Of a DNA stretch of 64,000 nucleotides, positions 24,401-34,612 are shown piece after piece. The notes under the pieces are model-generated. The model did not search any database. It was given only the letters and a program-made list of their open reading frames with translations, and was not told the origin of the DNA. A program made the position numbers and the translations under genes. Location: contig JAYKKT010000091.1 of the NCBI GenBank assembly GCA_036023115.1, positions 35,521,001-35,585,000 of the forward strand, written 5' to 3'. Within the stretch, counting starts at the first letter, position 1; each line of letters begins with the position of its first letter. The DNA is from Brasenia schreberi (taxonomy: Eukaryota; Streptophyta; Magnoliopsida; Nymphaeales; Cabombaceae).

Positions 24401-27400
24401 CATCCACCACAAAATAAAATAATGGAAAATTCTGGATTTTTACTGATTCCATTTTTTGACAGTAATATTTTGGTTCTTGTATATTGAACGGCAGCATTCA
24501 TCAGTTTCTATATACCTTGTAACCCGTAGTTTGGTATCTGCTCATATCAACTAAATACAGCTTGGTGCGCATCTTGACATTGGTTTGCATGCTCTGGAAG
24601 CCACATCATATTTTTGTTTCTGTTTAACCCTGAAGCAACATCAGCTAATCGATCAATTTTTCTTTCTTCTTTTTCTTCCTCCTGAATGTTGTAATAAGTT
24701 AGCCATTTATCAATATCCACCAACTTAGGTGTAGCTCCCATCATGCGACTCGTTTCTTGATTTAGTAGGGGTTCATAACTTTGTAGGCTTTATATCCCCA
24801 TCACATATGACTACTGAATACATTACGAAGAATAAATGGTTGGTTATGGTACTATTACTTGGTTTTATAATAAACAGTTGTGTGAACAACTAATTTTGTT
24901 ATTCCATGATGGTTATCTTATGCGTTTCCCTTGTGTTTTCTATATCTGAACTATCTGTTTTTCACGCTCTGGTTGGTTTTACTTCTCTGGGACATATTGG
25001 TCTAATATTGTGTCTTTGCAGAAGAGTCAGAAACAGATAGTGAAGAATCTGATGTTAGTGGCTCAGATGCGGACGATACATCTTGGATTTCATGGTTTTG
25101 TAGTCTCCGGGGCAATGAGTTCTTTTGTGAAGTTGATGATGAGTACATCCAAGATGATTTCAACCTTTACGGATTAAGCAGTCAAGTTCCTTATTATGAT
25201 TATGCTCTTGATCTAATCCTGGATGTTGAGTCATCTCATGGTAAGCCGCTTCAAGCCTCATCTTTTCTCAACGTTGCTTCTGTCGTAGTGTCCTTTCCTT
25301 GTGATTGCCAAATGGTGTCTGGACTCAGGAAGACCCCTTGCCATAAAATAGATTGCAAACATTTAAACTAAACATATCCAGTTTCTAGTTAATCCAATAT
25401 GTCCTCCCAAATGTGATCCAAAGCACCAAGCAAACAAGTGTTTTCTCATACCTGTTCAGAGTTACTAGGTGGTGCCCAAGCACCACTTTGCCTAGGCCTT
25501 GAATGTTTAGTTGATAGTTGGTACATATACAGGATAGTGATTCCAGAAAATGTGCAATTGTAACACATAATGCATGTTAATGAAGTATAAGCATTTAAGG
25601 ATTCCACGTTATAATATATATGTATATATACATATATATGCTGATAATGATTCCACTTTGTAATATTGGGGAAAACAATAAGCTGCTCATGATGATCCCA
25701 GGTAACGGGGAAAGGCTTGCACTAGATAGCTGACATCAAGCTTATATTTGGATCTTTTACCATGTCATCTTTAGAGCGCAACATAGTCCATGCGGACTTG
25801 GACACTAAGGGGTGCTTGCAAGTGATACTGCGAGGTGTAACCTCTTGGGGAAGGCCTTGTGTTGCACCCTCTAGTTGACCTACCTACTTGGTAAAAGCTT
25901 GATTAAAGACCTGAGAATTATATACATACATCACGCACAAACATATATATGTACGTATAGAATTATAATGTTACAGTTGAAGAATCAGAAGGGAACTCAT
26001 ATAAATCTACCTATTTATGCATATCTAACATGATCATTTATTCGGACTGTACAACCAAGTCCATAGACCATGATTAGAGCTTGCCCATTTTTGTCCAACT
26101 ATATCCATAGATTTCATTCTCGTTGAGGTGAATGATGCCAAAACTGTTACGTGATGTGTTGCATTGGCCTCTATATTTTTTATCATGGTCAGTCATGTTG
26201 GTCTGAGCATTGAGGCTGGTGCATCATCCCTCTAAAGGTATCTGCTTTTAGCACTTTCACGCTTAAAGCTATAAAAGCTGTCGCTCTCTCTGCTGAGTGT
26301 TTTTAGTGGAACCATTATGTCTCGGAAAAGGATCCATTATAATGTGCCATTTACAAACATTTTAAGCATGTTAAAAAGGGAGTGTAAAAGTTCTAGATTT
26401 TCAATTTCTGGGATACTTTTGCAATATCATTTTTAATCCTAAATATTTTAGTTCACATATATGTCATACCTTTTTCAATAAAATATATATTTCCCATATT
26501 CGTTGCTACACTTCTCACCCTATTCTGGAGAAATCTTATCTAGTACTGATAAATATTTGAATAAACCTATATTTGATATGGATTTGCCTCAAACTATATG
26601 TATCCAGCATAAAGGTGACAGTTGGACCTAATATTGGTTCAAACTTAAATTTGTGAACCATATCCCTCATTGAAATTCTAGATGTGGTTAACAGAGATTA
26701 CCAGGTGATCCAGACTTAGTAAATTACAAAGACATTAAACCTAATGGTTTTGATGGACCCAAGTTGGATCAGCCCAATTCTGTTCCAAACCCAGCTATAA
26801 TGCTTCTATTTGTCTAACTTGGTCCAATCAATTCAAGTAATTTTTCATTTGCATAGCTGAGATAGTCATACGTTAAGTCTTGAAGTTGAGAATGAGCGAG
26901 GTACATTTTTACCTAGGCTGTATTTTGGTCCATCTCATGTCAGTTACAAGGTTTGCAAGTTCATTGCAGCATAGATCCTTAATTTCCTGTTTGATAACGG
27001 CTTGATATTGTATTGGTTTAGGTAAGGGCGAAATAGAAGCTCTATTTTCCATTTGATTGCTACCTGTGCTATCATTCTAGCCTCTTAGGTTTAATTGTTA
27101 ACCCTAGTTCTTTATTTGATATGTGTGAGGGGAAGCTAGGGTCTGGATTGGGAACTCTTTGAACTTGGTAAAATCACATGGATTATCATGGGGAAGGAAG
27201 ATCTAAGTCGGGAAATTTTCGTAGTTCTTATGTGTTTGCACATATTGGGCGGGTCATGAGAGAGGGTGAGGCCTTTCTAGCCAATGCGCAGGTGTACTTG
27301 ACATGTGCGGTTTATTGCTATCATGCAGTTGCTGACCTGTGATGTGCGAGGTTGCTCATATAGCCATCTGGAGTGCTCTTTGCGTGTCACATGCAGATGC

Positions 27401-29078
27401 TCCAGTAAATAGCTTACTGTGCTTTCACCCTCTCAGTTCTCTGGAACTATTTGGAGCAGTGCTTGTCACTCCTCCTTCCCCACTCCATGCAAGTGCAAAA
27501 ACAATCAAAGCGTGCTAATTTTCTTGGTAGCCTTTATTATCCAAAAAAAGGTTTCTCTAATAGTCTACATCACGGGTTGTATGATTTGAGTCAAGCATTC
27601 CGAGGTTCTTAAACATAGGCTAGTATTATCTGGAAGAGCAATAACTTTAGTCTGCTGAACCTGGTTTTTGGAAATGCACCACCTGAATTGAGTAACTAAA
27701 CCCACACTGTGTTGTGAGATAGTGGGGCGGGACTTTCTCTGTGATATTGATGCTTCCTGGGGTGTTGGATATAAATTTTGTTTATTTTACCCATTTGCAT
27801 CGGGATACTGTTTACAGTTCAAATTATTGTGTAGATCAAGTAAGGGCTTGATTTACAATGTTATGGTTAATATCGTTGCTCCATTCTGTTTATGCACGCT
27901 ATATAATTCTTTTACAAAAAAGTCAGCACGCTTGGGTGTATGGAAAAAAGGTGACATTTTCACGGAGGAGCAAAATGAGTTGGTGGAATCAGCAGCGGAA
28001 ATGCTCTATGGTCTGATTCACGTACGCTATATTTTAACTAGCAAAGGGATGTCTGCCATGGTTAGTTTTCTTCCTTCCTGATTTTAATGAACCACCACCT
28101 TATGCTCATATTTATATGCTTTTATAGTTTTGCTATTGTCATTTTTTACAGCTGGACAAATACAAGAACCATGATTTTGGAAGATGCCCCAGAGTTTACT
28201 GCTGTGGCCAGCCCTGTCTTCCTCTTGGTCAATCAGACATTCCTCGATCAAGCACTGTAAAGATCTATTGTCCAAAATGCGAGGATATGTATAACCCCAC
28301 GTCCAAGTACCAGGGAAGTATCCTTCTGTATATCTGCCTTTTATTAGAATTCATCTAATCCTTTAGAAACTGTGCTTGTCCTGACCTTTTGACTATTATT
28401 GTAATACACGCACAATTGAAAATGCATCATCCTTTTTCTTCTGCAAAACCTGCAAATGCTAACTCTTGAGTGTATGCAGGCAAAAAATCTTAAATTGATA
28501 AAAAACATGAAATATCTTCTCAAATGCAGATTCTTGAATGATTTTAAATGATTGTTTAGGAATTTTAGTATTAATCCAAGTTAGATTTCATGTATGATAT
28601 ACATTCAATTGCTGCTGAAAAAGAAAAGCGAATACAAAATAGACTGAGATTGAAGGAAAAATGAAACTAGGACTGTGTTGATTATCTATGACACTTCAGT
28701 TTGTCCATGACTAGTCATGGTGTGTCCAATATCATGTGTAGACAATGAGAACAGGCATGCTTGGGACTTCTGTTGTCAGAACTTGTCATGGTTCATTCGT
28801 TCTTCCATTTGCTTCATATCATAGTCAAAGGAAATAAATAAACTTGTTATTAACTTCTGTAGATTGTCACAAATCTGTTTGTCTTTTGTGCTAATCCTCG
28901 GCCTTCTTTTTTTCCCCGACAATGAGAGTTTCCTTAACCATCTCTAGACATTGATGGAGCTTGTTTTGGAACTACCTTTCCGCATCTCTTTCTGATGACA
29001 CATGGGAACCTTAATCCACAGAAGGCATCACAGAGTTATGTTCCGAGAGTATTTGGATTCAAGATCCATAGGCCATGA
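9201..29078 (+). CDS. CKB: casein kinase 2 regulatory subunit beta, complete spliced gene
   Basis: This is the regulatory subunit of protein kinase CK2. It dimerises through a zinc finger and docks two catalytic alpha subunits. In plants it acts in the nucleus and cytosol in clock, light and stress signalling. The coding exons are 9201-9441, 25022-25240, 27951-28060, 28152-28317 and 28948-29078. They all join at GT/AG sites in one frame, for 867 nt (288 residues). In order the protein shows the plant-specific N-terminal extension with [16 protein letters not shown], an acidic stretch rich in Glu, Asp and Ser, the core block [15 protein letters not shown], and [13 protein letters not shown]. 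It continues with [18 protein letters not shown], the four zinc Cys in CPRVYC and CPKC, and a C-terminus ending FGFKIHRP. Length and all conserved blocks are as expected, so the gene looks intact. Intron 1 is about 15.6 kb and full of transposons. Confidence 0.96.
10792..10885. repeat. hAT-A left TIR and CGTATCG-type subterminal array
   Basis: A 20-bp TIR is followed by several copies of GTATCG, CGTATC and CGATAC in both orientations, some back to back and able to pair. Subterminal motif arrays are the usual binding sites of hAT transposases. Confidence 0.75.
11641..12874 (+). mobile_element. RTE-clade LINE, 5'-truncated copy RTE-1, inside hAT-A
   Basis: Homology to the full-length copy at 30741-34000 begins abruptly at GGGAAAGAATTATCGAACG and runs to the shared end GTCTAGTATGGGAAAAGGC followed by (TTG)n. 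Comparison with hAT-B suggests the LINE split hAT-A between its dimerisation region and its acidic tail, in a run of T. No clear target-site duplication was seen. Confidence 0.9.
11706..12842 (+). CDS. RTE LINE reverse transcriptase, C-terminal two thirds, uninterrupted
   Basis: An open frame of 378 codons starts inside the RT palm. Motifs are [34 protein letters not shown] (first catalytic Asp), [13 protein letters not shown], and the catalytic box [13 protein letters not shown]. These are followed by the RTE C-terminal region with [38 protein letters not shown] and the terminal [14 protein letters not shown] plus [12 protein letters not shown], typical of plant RTE elements. The N-terminal endonuclease and RT start are lost by 5' truncation, so it is not functional alone, but it is the least damaged RT in the window. 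Because it is 5'-truncated, expression from its own promoter is unlikely. Confidence 0.9.
   Translation: MPGRSTIEAIHLLRRLMEHFRAKKKDLHMIFIDLEKAYDRVPRVVLWRTLEKRGIPLTYINLIRDMYDGAKTCVRTHEGTTDFFEVNIGLHQGSTLSPYLFIMVMDELTKHIQDEVPWCMLFGDDIVLVEESKEKVNRKLELWRETLENKGLRLSRTKTEYMECKFDHLATSEDIEIKIGTHCIPQKESFKYLGSIFQSDGRVDGDVTHRINAGWLKWRGASGILCDKKIPLKLKGKYYRATVRPAMFYGSECWAVNHQHVQKMSVTEMKMLRWMSGHTRKDRIHNEVIRNKLGVAPIEDKMREHRLRWFGHIERRSKEEPVRRLEKLNLESIKRGRGRPQKCWKETIKNDLAYWELTANMAHDRDLWKQRIHVADPV
15220..15396. repeat. hAT-A right TIR and subterminal array
   Basis: At least ten matches to GATACG, CGTATC or GTACGATA occur over about 175 bp, then the inverted TIR. Short ORFs here (poly Tyr-Asp-Thr) are by-products of the array. 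Confidence 0.75.
15511..16678. mobile_element. non-autonomous element N1 (CTATGTTATCAA-ended, 8-bp TSD)
   Basis: The left end CTATGTTATCAACAACGG is inverted at the right end (reverse complement CTTAGTTATCAATAGCAG). The flanks ttgtaaaa (15503-15510) and ttgtgaaa (16679-16686) match at 7 of 8, indicating a hAT-type duplication. The interior has an AT-rich left half, then a GA-rich segment and GGATCGGGTCCACCC-type motifs before the right TIR, as in N2 and N3. No coding capacity was recognised. It sits about 110 bp from hAT-A in CK2 beta intron 1. Confidence 0.75.
16300..16440. repeat. GA-rich segment of N1
   Basis: GAGAGA runs and CGGTGGTGG-like words. The same kind of segment occurs near the right ends of N2 (about 52680-52920) and N3 (about 58900-59000), so it is a conserved part of the family. 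Confidence 0.5.
18690..19996 (-). pseudogene. hAT-C transposase remnants
   Basis: Minus-strand pieces are 19790-19996 (N-terminal side of DUF659, with [20 protein letters not shown]), 19056-19289 ([18 protein letters not shown], then [20 protein letters not shown] and LNPRYY), 18887-19069 ([20 protein letters not shown]) and the dimerisation motif at about 18735-18830 ([19 protein letters not shown]). [11 protein letters not shown] plus CERNWSTYS is the signature of a widespread plant hAT-like domesticated/transposase family. Frames are broken between all pieces. Confidence 0.75.
20762..20853. repeat. 46-bp tandem duplication
   Basis: Two adjacent identical copies begin TTTTAAGAAATAAACTAAAA (20762 and 20808) and end CATATCTCACC. 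They lie in the right part of hAT-C. Confidence 0.85.
21235..23080 (-). pseudogene. hAT-B transposase, heavily decayed
   Basis: Minus-strand remnants run in the hAT-A order: 22774-22983 BED region ([20 protein letters not shown]), 22269-22460 ([20 protein letters not shown], then [10 protein letters not shown]), a damaged dimerisation region at about 21490-21660, and the start of the acidic tail [19 protein letters not shown] at about 21240-21315. The rest of that tail lies on the far side of hAT-C (18060-18200). Many stops and frameshifts are present, more than in hAT-A. Confidence 0.75.
25022..25240 (+). CDS. CKB: CK2 beta exon 2
   Basis: The acceptor AG is at 25020-25021 after a T-rich tract, and the donor GT is at 25241. 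The exon encodes the acidic Glu/Ser/Asp stretch, [20 protein letters not shown], the [13 protein letters not shown] block and [11 protein letters not shown]. It was missed by simple ORF finding because it has no internal Met near its start. Confidence 0.93.
25241..27950 (+). other. CK2 beta intron 2 (2.7 kb)
   Basis: A GT-AG intron between exons 2 and 3. It is AT-rich unique sequence with a short TATATA run at about 25612-25640. No transposon end or additional exon was recognised. Confidence 0.85.
27951..28060 (+). CDS. CKB: CK2 beta exon 3
   Basis: The acceptor AG is at 27949-27950 and the donor at 28061. The exon encodes [18 protein letters not shown], then [16 protein letters not shown], the helical core that contacts the alpha subunit. 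The open frame extends upstream into intron 2 by chance. Confidence 0.93.
28152..28317 (+). CDS. CKB: CK2 beta exon 4 (zinc finger)
   Basis: The acceptor AG is at 28150-28151 (TTTTTTACAG) and the donor GT at 28318-28319. The exon encodes [17 protein letters not shown] followed by [17 protein letters not shown] and [17 protein letters not shown]. It contains all four zinc-binding cysteines of the dimerisation finger. Confidence 0.93.
28948..29078 (+). CDS. CKB: CK2 beta exon 5 (C-terminus and stop)
   Basis: The acceptor AG is at 28946-28947 (CATCTCTAG). The exon encodes the conserved [18 protein letters not shown] block, [20 protein letters not shown], and a TGA at 29076-29078. A Cys stands where most plant copies have Tyr (GAYFGT), a mild change. 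Confidence 0.93.
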
Positions 29079-30724
29079 TTATGAATTGTGCTACTCTTGA
29101 CACGTTTTGGGGCCATGGGGAGGTTTCGTGGATTTAGAATGAGAAAGTCGCTATGGTAGGGAGATTTTGCGAGATTATAAAGTGAAGTACTTGAGTAAGT
29201 CTCTGCCAATCCTTCTCTATATAAATATTCATCAAAGTGTTTAAAAGCGATTGACCTGTCAGTTTATCTTTCTTTTCAATTTGTATTGAGAGATTATTGA
29301 ATCTGTAAGCTTTTCAAAGTTAGAAGGTTGGATGAAGAATCCCTTCTAGTGTCTTGATGATATAGCCACTTCCTTCATCTCTGGCATTATTTCTGGTGTT
29401 GTTAACCAGACTGGCTTTATTTGTCAAAAGGCTAGTCGTTTCATGTGATGGCCAATGACCTTTGCAAGTTCGCATCACATTGATATTTCTTTGTTTATGT
29501 TCCTTCCGTATGTTATCTATGCTACGCTTTCTGGCTCTCATCCGTTTGCTCTCTTAGGACAATTTGCAGCAATGAGCATTTTTGGCAAAAGGAAACCATA
29601 GAGATTTGATTTCCCTGTGAACACTAAAATTAAGGATGTCAATGTATTTGCCTGATTCATATCCATATTTAGTACTAGTTTTCATAAAAAGTTTTATCTC
29701 CACATAACGGAATCTCCACATAACGGTTGGATGTTGTGGATCTGACTGAAAGAACCAAAGATAAACTCTATTGCTATCAAATTCTGACCCTAGCAGGTTA
29801 GGTACAAGACTAGGTTTGTGTCTAACCTGACCCACCAATACTGATGGAATTGGTAGGCTGGTAGCTAGAAAATCAGTGACTTGATGGCTACCTGCCATTT
29901 CTGCAAGTTCACAGACTCTCTTCGATGGCCTTTCCTCAAAGCGAGTTTTATAATCTTACAATGCTACTTCTGGTAGAAACAGCAACAACAGCAATTGTTA
30001 ATTAAAGTTTGCTTGTTGGAGTGCAGTATGTCATGGCTTTTATCGTCAGTTATCCCACTAGCTGCCAAGTTTACCCATGTAAATTCCTCTAGCAGTGGAT
30101 GTTTCAGAACTCTTCAAGTAGTCGTATAATGCCATCATTATCATTTCATATGATTTTTTGTCTAAAGTGCCAGCTGCCTGATGTTTATATTTACGGTGCA
30201 CCATGATTACCAAATTTTGCATTTGATTATGCTGATGTTACGTCAAACAAGTGGTATTGATATTCTTTTTCATGGAACTCAATATTCAGTTTGGTATGAG
30301 CTAAGATTACCAAATGCTAACATTTTACTACTATATGTAAAGCTCAATGTCTATATATAGAGCTTGTGCTTTGTTATATTGAGCTTTCTTAGTTCAGCTA
30401 TAACTAACAACTATGTTCAATTTGCTGCGGTATACATTAGTCACTAGATACTAACGTACTTTGTTGGAAGAGTGTAACATGATTATATATATATATATTC
30501 AAGGACCTAATTAGATGTAGAAGTAATGTCTTTTGGTTCACCCTTGGAATTAAAATACCTCATCTAAGTTTTTGTTAGTCTAATCCACTAGAATCAATAG
30601 AAAGGAGAATCCCATATGAAGAGTGACTAAGACCTGTTAACTCTTGAAATCTGATTCAAAATGGTGGTCCTACATTAATCTCCCCTTTGTTGATTTCAGA
30701 TTTTGTTTCAAAATATTTTAGTAC
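29079..30724. other. CK2 beta 3' flank and intergenic sequence
   Basis: This holds the 3' untranslated region, whose end was not located (no clear canonical AATAAA close to the stop), followed by AT-rich unique sequence. A minus-strand frame of 114 codons at 29554-29898 has no recognisable domain and is left unassigned. Confidence 0.5.
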
Positions 30725-31052
30725 ATAAATATTATTTGGAACTCCACCCATGTAAGGGATCACCATTGCATTGTCGGTCCCAAGCCCAGATAAATGAGGA
30801 GGGTTGTGTTAGGCTTCCGACAGCCAGCGTAAAACTTTGTCGGATTTTTATAACATGGATTGCAAAAATTATGAGCATTGCTTTGGGGCGTCCCTGTCTA
30901 GCAACGTGCTGCAAAGCTCGAATGCAGTAATAAGTAAGCAATGGACACTATATTTTTGCCCGAATGTAGTGAATCAATTGCAGAGAGGGTTCCCACATCT
31001 TAGACGGGTGTAAGTAAAGAAGTTAGTCCCGCTATATTGCCGCTCGAATGTA

Positions 31053-31908
31053 GTGAATAATTTTCAGAGAGGGTCTTCGCATTTTGATTATGGACGAATG
31101 CGGGGGGTAAGGAAGCTAGTCCTAGATAATAAGATTCATATTGGTTTTAGGAATATCAGAACATTATTCGGTAAGCTAATAGAGGTGGTAGATACTATGA
31201 TTCTGAGAAAGATTCATATTACAAGAGACAAAATGGGTTGGAGGAAAAGCAAAGGAGATAGAGGATACAAGTTTTAAATTATGGTACTCAGTTAAAGAAA
31301 AGGCTCGAAACGGAGTTGGTATTATCATAAATAAAGATTTAAAGGATAGTGTAGTAGATATAAAACGATATGGTGATCGAATCATGACATTGAAATTAGT
31401 GTTAGGAGCAGAGGTTTTGAATATATTTTGTGCTTACGCATCCCAAGTAGGACTAGAAGATAGTATAAAGACAACTTTTTGGGAGGAGTTAGATAAGGTG
31501 ATTCAAAAGATTCCACAAAGGGAGATGATTTGTTTAGGAGGAGACCTAAATGGACATGTCGGTAAAGAGGCATTAGGATATCAAAGGATTCATGGACACT
31601 TTGGTTTTGAGGATATAAATGAGGAAGGTAGGAAGATTTTAAATTTTGCTATGGCATTTGATCTCTTTATAGTCAATACAATCTTCAAAAAACGAGATGA
31701 ACATTTAATTACTTATAAGAGTGGCTTATCACAAACACAAATCGATTACTTTGTTTGTAGAAAAAAAGATAGAGCGTGTTGTAAAGATTGCAAGGTAATT
31801 CCAGGAGAAAGCTTAACCACCCAACTTCGACTTTTAGTTATGGATTTACAAATAAAAAAATGGACAAAGAAGAAAAGAGCGCATCGAGCTATTCAGACTA
31901 AATGGTAG
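31053..31908 (+). pseudogene. RTE-2 apurinic-type endonuclease domain, broken
   Basis: The endonuclease nicks target DNA for target-primed reverse transcription. The N-terminal part (31053-31277) shows KLIEVVDTMILRKIHI. The main frame (31384-31908) shows MTLKLVLGAEVLNIFCAYAS, the GGDLNGHVG metal/phosphate motif, EEGRKILNFAMAFDLFIVNT and the SQTQIDYF motif. The final conserved position reads QLRLLVMD, where the RTE-5 copy has QHRLLVID, so the catalytic His of the last motif is replaced. Together with the frame breaks at about 31277, the domain is dead. Confidence 0.85.
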
Positions 31909-32212
31909 AACCTCAAAAGTGAGAAAGAAGATATATTTAAACAGAAAGTCCTTCAAGAAGATGTTTGGAATTATGTTTGTACCTTGTGATATGTGGAACA
32001 ATATGGCTACACATATTAGAAAAGTGACGAAAGATGTGTTAGGTGTATCTAAGGGAGGTGTACCGGCACAAAAAAAGCTTGGTGGTAGAGTGAAGTAGTA
32101 TAAAATAAAATCAAGGCAAAGAGGGCATGTTACAAATTACATTATGCTAAGAAAACTAGTGAAACTTTAGAGGCTTATAAGAAAGCAAAGAAGGAAGTGA
32201 AAAAGGTCGTGA

Positions 32213-33985
32213 GTGAAGCGAAAGCTAAAATTTGGGAGGATTTATATAAAAAAGTCTAACTCAAAAGAGGGTGAAAGAGATATTTTTAGGATAGCTAGGG
32301 CTAGAGATAAGAAAACTAAATATCTTAATTATATTAGATGCATCAAAGACGATGATGAAAAAATTCTAGTGGCAAATGATGATATAATAAATAGATGGAA
32401 AAACTATTTTTATGAGCTTTTTAATGAAAATAAAGATGTTAGTATTAGCTTAGGAGAGTTAGCCAAATAAGAAAAGTATATAAACCACAATTTCTACCGA
32501 CGTATTTAAAAGAATGAAGTCAAAGAGACTCTTAAACATATGAAGGGTGGTAAATCGGTAGGACTAGATAATATTTCTATAGAAGTTTGAAAAATACTAG
32601 GAGAAATAGGAATCACTTTGCTCACAAGACTATTTAATGAAATATGGAAAAACCAAAAGATGCCCAAGGAATGGAGAGCAAGTACACTTATACCCATATA
32701 TAAGAAGAAGGGAGACATTCAAAATTGTGCGAATTATTGAGGTATTAAGTTAATGAGCCATACTATGAAATTACGGGAAAGAATTATCGAACGTAGGTTA
32801 AGACAAGTATCAAGTACAACAGAGAACCAATTTGGATTCATGCCAAGAAGATCTACTATTGAAGCGATTCACCTTTTGAGACATCTTATGGAACATTTTA
32901 CAGCAAAAGAAAGACCTTCACATGATATTTATTGATATAGAAAAGGCTTATGACAGGATACCGAGGGAGGTTCTTTGGAGAACTTTGGAAAAAAGAGGTA
33001 TCCCATTGACATATATTAACCTTATAAGAGACATGTATGATGGTGCAAAAACATGTGTGAGGACTCATGAAGGAACGACAGACTTCTTTGAAGTTAATAT
33101 TGGGTTACATCAAGGATCAACTTTAAGTCCATACTTATTTATAACGGTGATGGATGAGTTAACAAAACATATTCAAGATGAAGTACCTTGGTGTATGTTA
33201 TTTGGAGATGACATTGTATTAGTGGAGGAGTCTAAGGAAAAAGTTAATAGAAAATTGAAACTATGGAGAGAAACGTTAGAAAGCAAAGGCCTCCAACTTA
33301 ATAGAACAAAGACAGAATATATGGAATGTAAGTTTGATCATTTGGTTACCTCAGAGGACAGAGAAATTAAAATTGGCACACATTGCATCCCCCAAAAGGA
33401 AAATTTTAAATACCTAGGGTCAATTTTTCAGAGTGATTGAAGAATTGATGGAGATGTTACGCATAGAATTAATGCTGGTTGGTTAAAATGGAGCGGAGCA
33501 TCAGGTATTCTTTTTGATAAGAAGATACCATTAAAGTTAAAAGGTAAATATTATAGAGCAACAATTAGGCCTGCCATGTTTTATGGTTCTGAGTGTTGGA
33601 TAGTTTATCATCAACATGCACAAAAGATGTCTGTGCAGAAATGAAGATGTTGAGATGGATGAGTGGTCATACAAGAAAAGACCGTATACATAATGAGGTT
33701 ATTAGAAACAAATTAGGAGTGACACCAATAGAGGATAAAATGAGAGAATATCATTTAAGATGGTTTGGACATATAGAAAGAAGATCCAGTAAGAAGATAT
33801 GAAAAACTAGATTTGGAAAGTATTAAAAGAACTAGAGGACGACCACGAAAGTGTTGGAAAGAAACAATAAAGAATGATCTAGCTTATTGTGAGTTAACTG
33901 CTAATATGGCACATGATAGGGATCTGTGGAAACAAGGAATCCATGTAGCCGACCCCGTCTAGTATGGGAAAAGGCTTAGTTGTTG
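32213..33985 (+). pseudogene. RTE-2 reverse transcriptase, broken
   Basis: Frames 32213-32470, 32753-32935, 32922-33440 and 33593-33802 carry successive parts of one RTE reverse transcriptase. They include the linker (RWKNYFYELFNENKD), [48 protein letters not shown], the active-site box [13 protein letters not shown], and the C-terminal region with [15 protein letters not shown] and [15 protein letters not shown] text. Frame breaks near 32920, 33438, 33640 and 33790 and several stops in 32470-32750 interrupt it. The active-site Asp pair is kept. Confidence 0.88.
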
Positions 33986-34204
33986 TTGTTGTTGTTGTTG
34001 ATAAATATTATTTGGACTAAAACTTAGGACACATTACCACAGGTGAATGTTGAAAAAGTTTTTTGATTGCCGACATTCAGTGAGTATTGGCAATTGGCCT
34101 TATGAAATTGCGTGAAAGTTATGTTAAATGATGCCGGATCTTGGGATTCAGTATTGTAAAGCTAAACATTAGCTGAATGCCATATATCCTGTTGCATTCA
34201 TCCT

Positions 34205-34612
34205 ATTCAGTTGATTATAGTGAGGGGCACATTCGTCACCGGAACTCAGAATTTTATTTTCAGCGATACTGAGACTTGACCATCTAGGTGTGTTAGATAT
34301 AGGCATAGTTGAATGTATTTCGGGGGTTGGACAGCTTTTATGCAGCAGTAGTCTGGCGGTGGATGATAAGTTTGACTTAAGTTGAACCCATTCAGTTGAT
34401 TATAGTGAGGGGCACATTCATCAGCGGAACTCGGAATTTTATTTTCAGCGATACTGAGACTTGACCATCTAGGTGTGTTTGATATAGGCATAGTTGAATT
34501 GTATTTTGGGAGTTTGACAGCTTTTATGAGGTTTGCAGGAGTAGTCTGGCGGGGGATGATAAGTATGACTTAAGTTGATCCCATTCAGTTGATTATAGTG
34601 AGGGGCACATTC
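34205..34612. repeat. tandem repeat, unit about 185-193 bp, 2.1 copies
   Basis: Units start at 34205, 34390 and 34583 with ATTCAGTTGATTATAGTGAG. The first two are near-identical over their length (GATACTGAGACTTGACCATC is shared). The third is cut off after about 30 bp, at CACATTCA. The second unit has a small insertion. Confidence 0.9.

Larger units (their letters stand above)
9442..25021 (+). other. CK2 beta intron 1, 15.58 kb, transposon-filled
   Basis: A single GT-AG intron lies between exons that read on in frame. It holds, in order, hAT-A (10792-15396, with an RTE LINE inside), the N1 element (15511-16678), hAT-B (about 17646-23557) and hAT-C nested in B. The unique remainder (9442-10790, 16690-17640 and 23560-25020) is AT-rich, as expected for intron sequence, with no recognised exon. 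A 65-codon minus-strand frame at 24547-24744 is unassigned. Confidence 0.9.
30741..34000 (+). mobile_element. full-length RTE-clade LINE (RTE-2) with perfect 16-bp TSD
   Basis: It is flanked by ATAAATATTATTTGGA at 30725-30740 and again at 34001-34016 (16 of 16). The left end matches the 5' end of the reverse-strand copy ending at about 58077 (CATGTAAGGGATCACC..., GTCCCAAGCCC...), so 30741 is close to a true 5' end. It contains a 5' leader with two repeated GAATGTAGTGAAT...AGAGAGGGT units, an endonuclease region, an RT region and a (TTG)n tail. Length is 3,260 bp. The coding part is broken by frameshifts and stops. Confidence 0.93.

Noticed and set aside
24547..24744. 65-codon minus-strand frame in CK2 beta intron 1
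   Set aside because: Charged, protein-like text but no family recognised and no splice context; kept out of the gene list.
27722..27950. Upstream extension of the open frame that contains CK2 beta exon 3
   Set aside because: It lies in intron 2. CK2 beta homology starts exactly at the acceptor at 27951.
29554..29898. 114-codon minus-strand frame downstream of CK2 beta
   Set aside because: No motif or homology recognised; flanking DNA looks non-coding.
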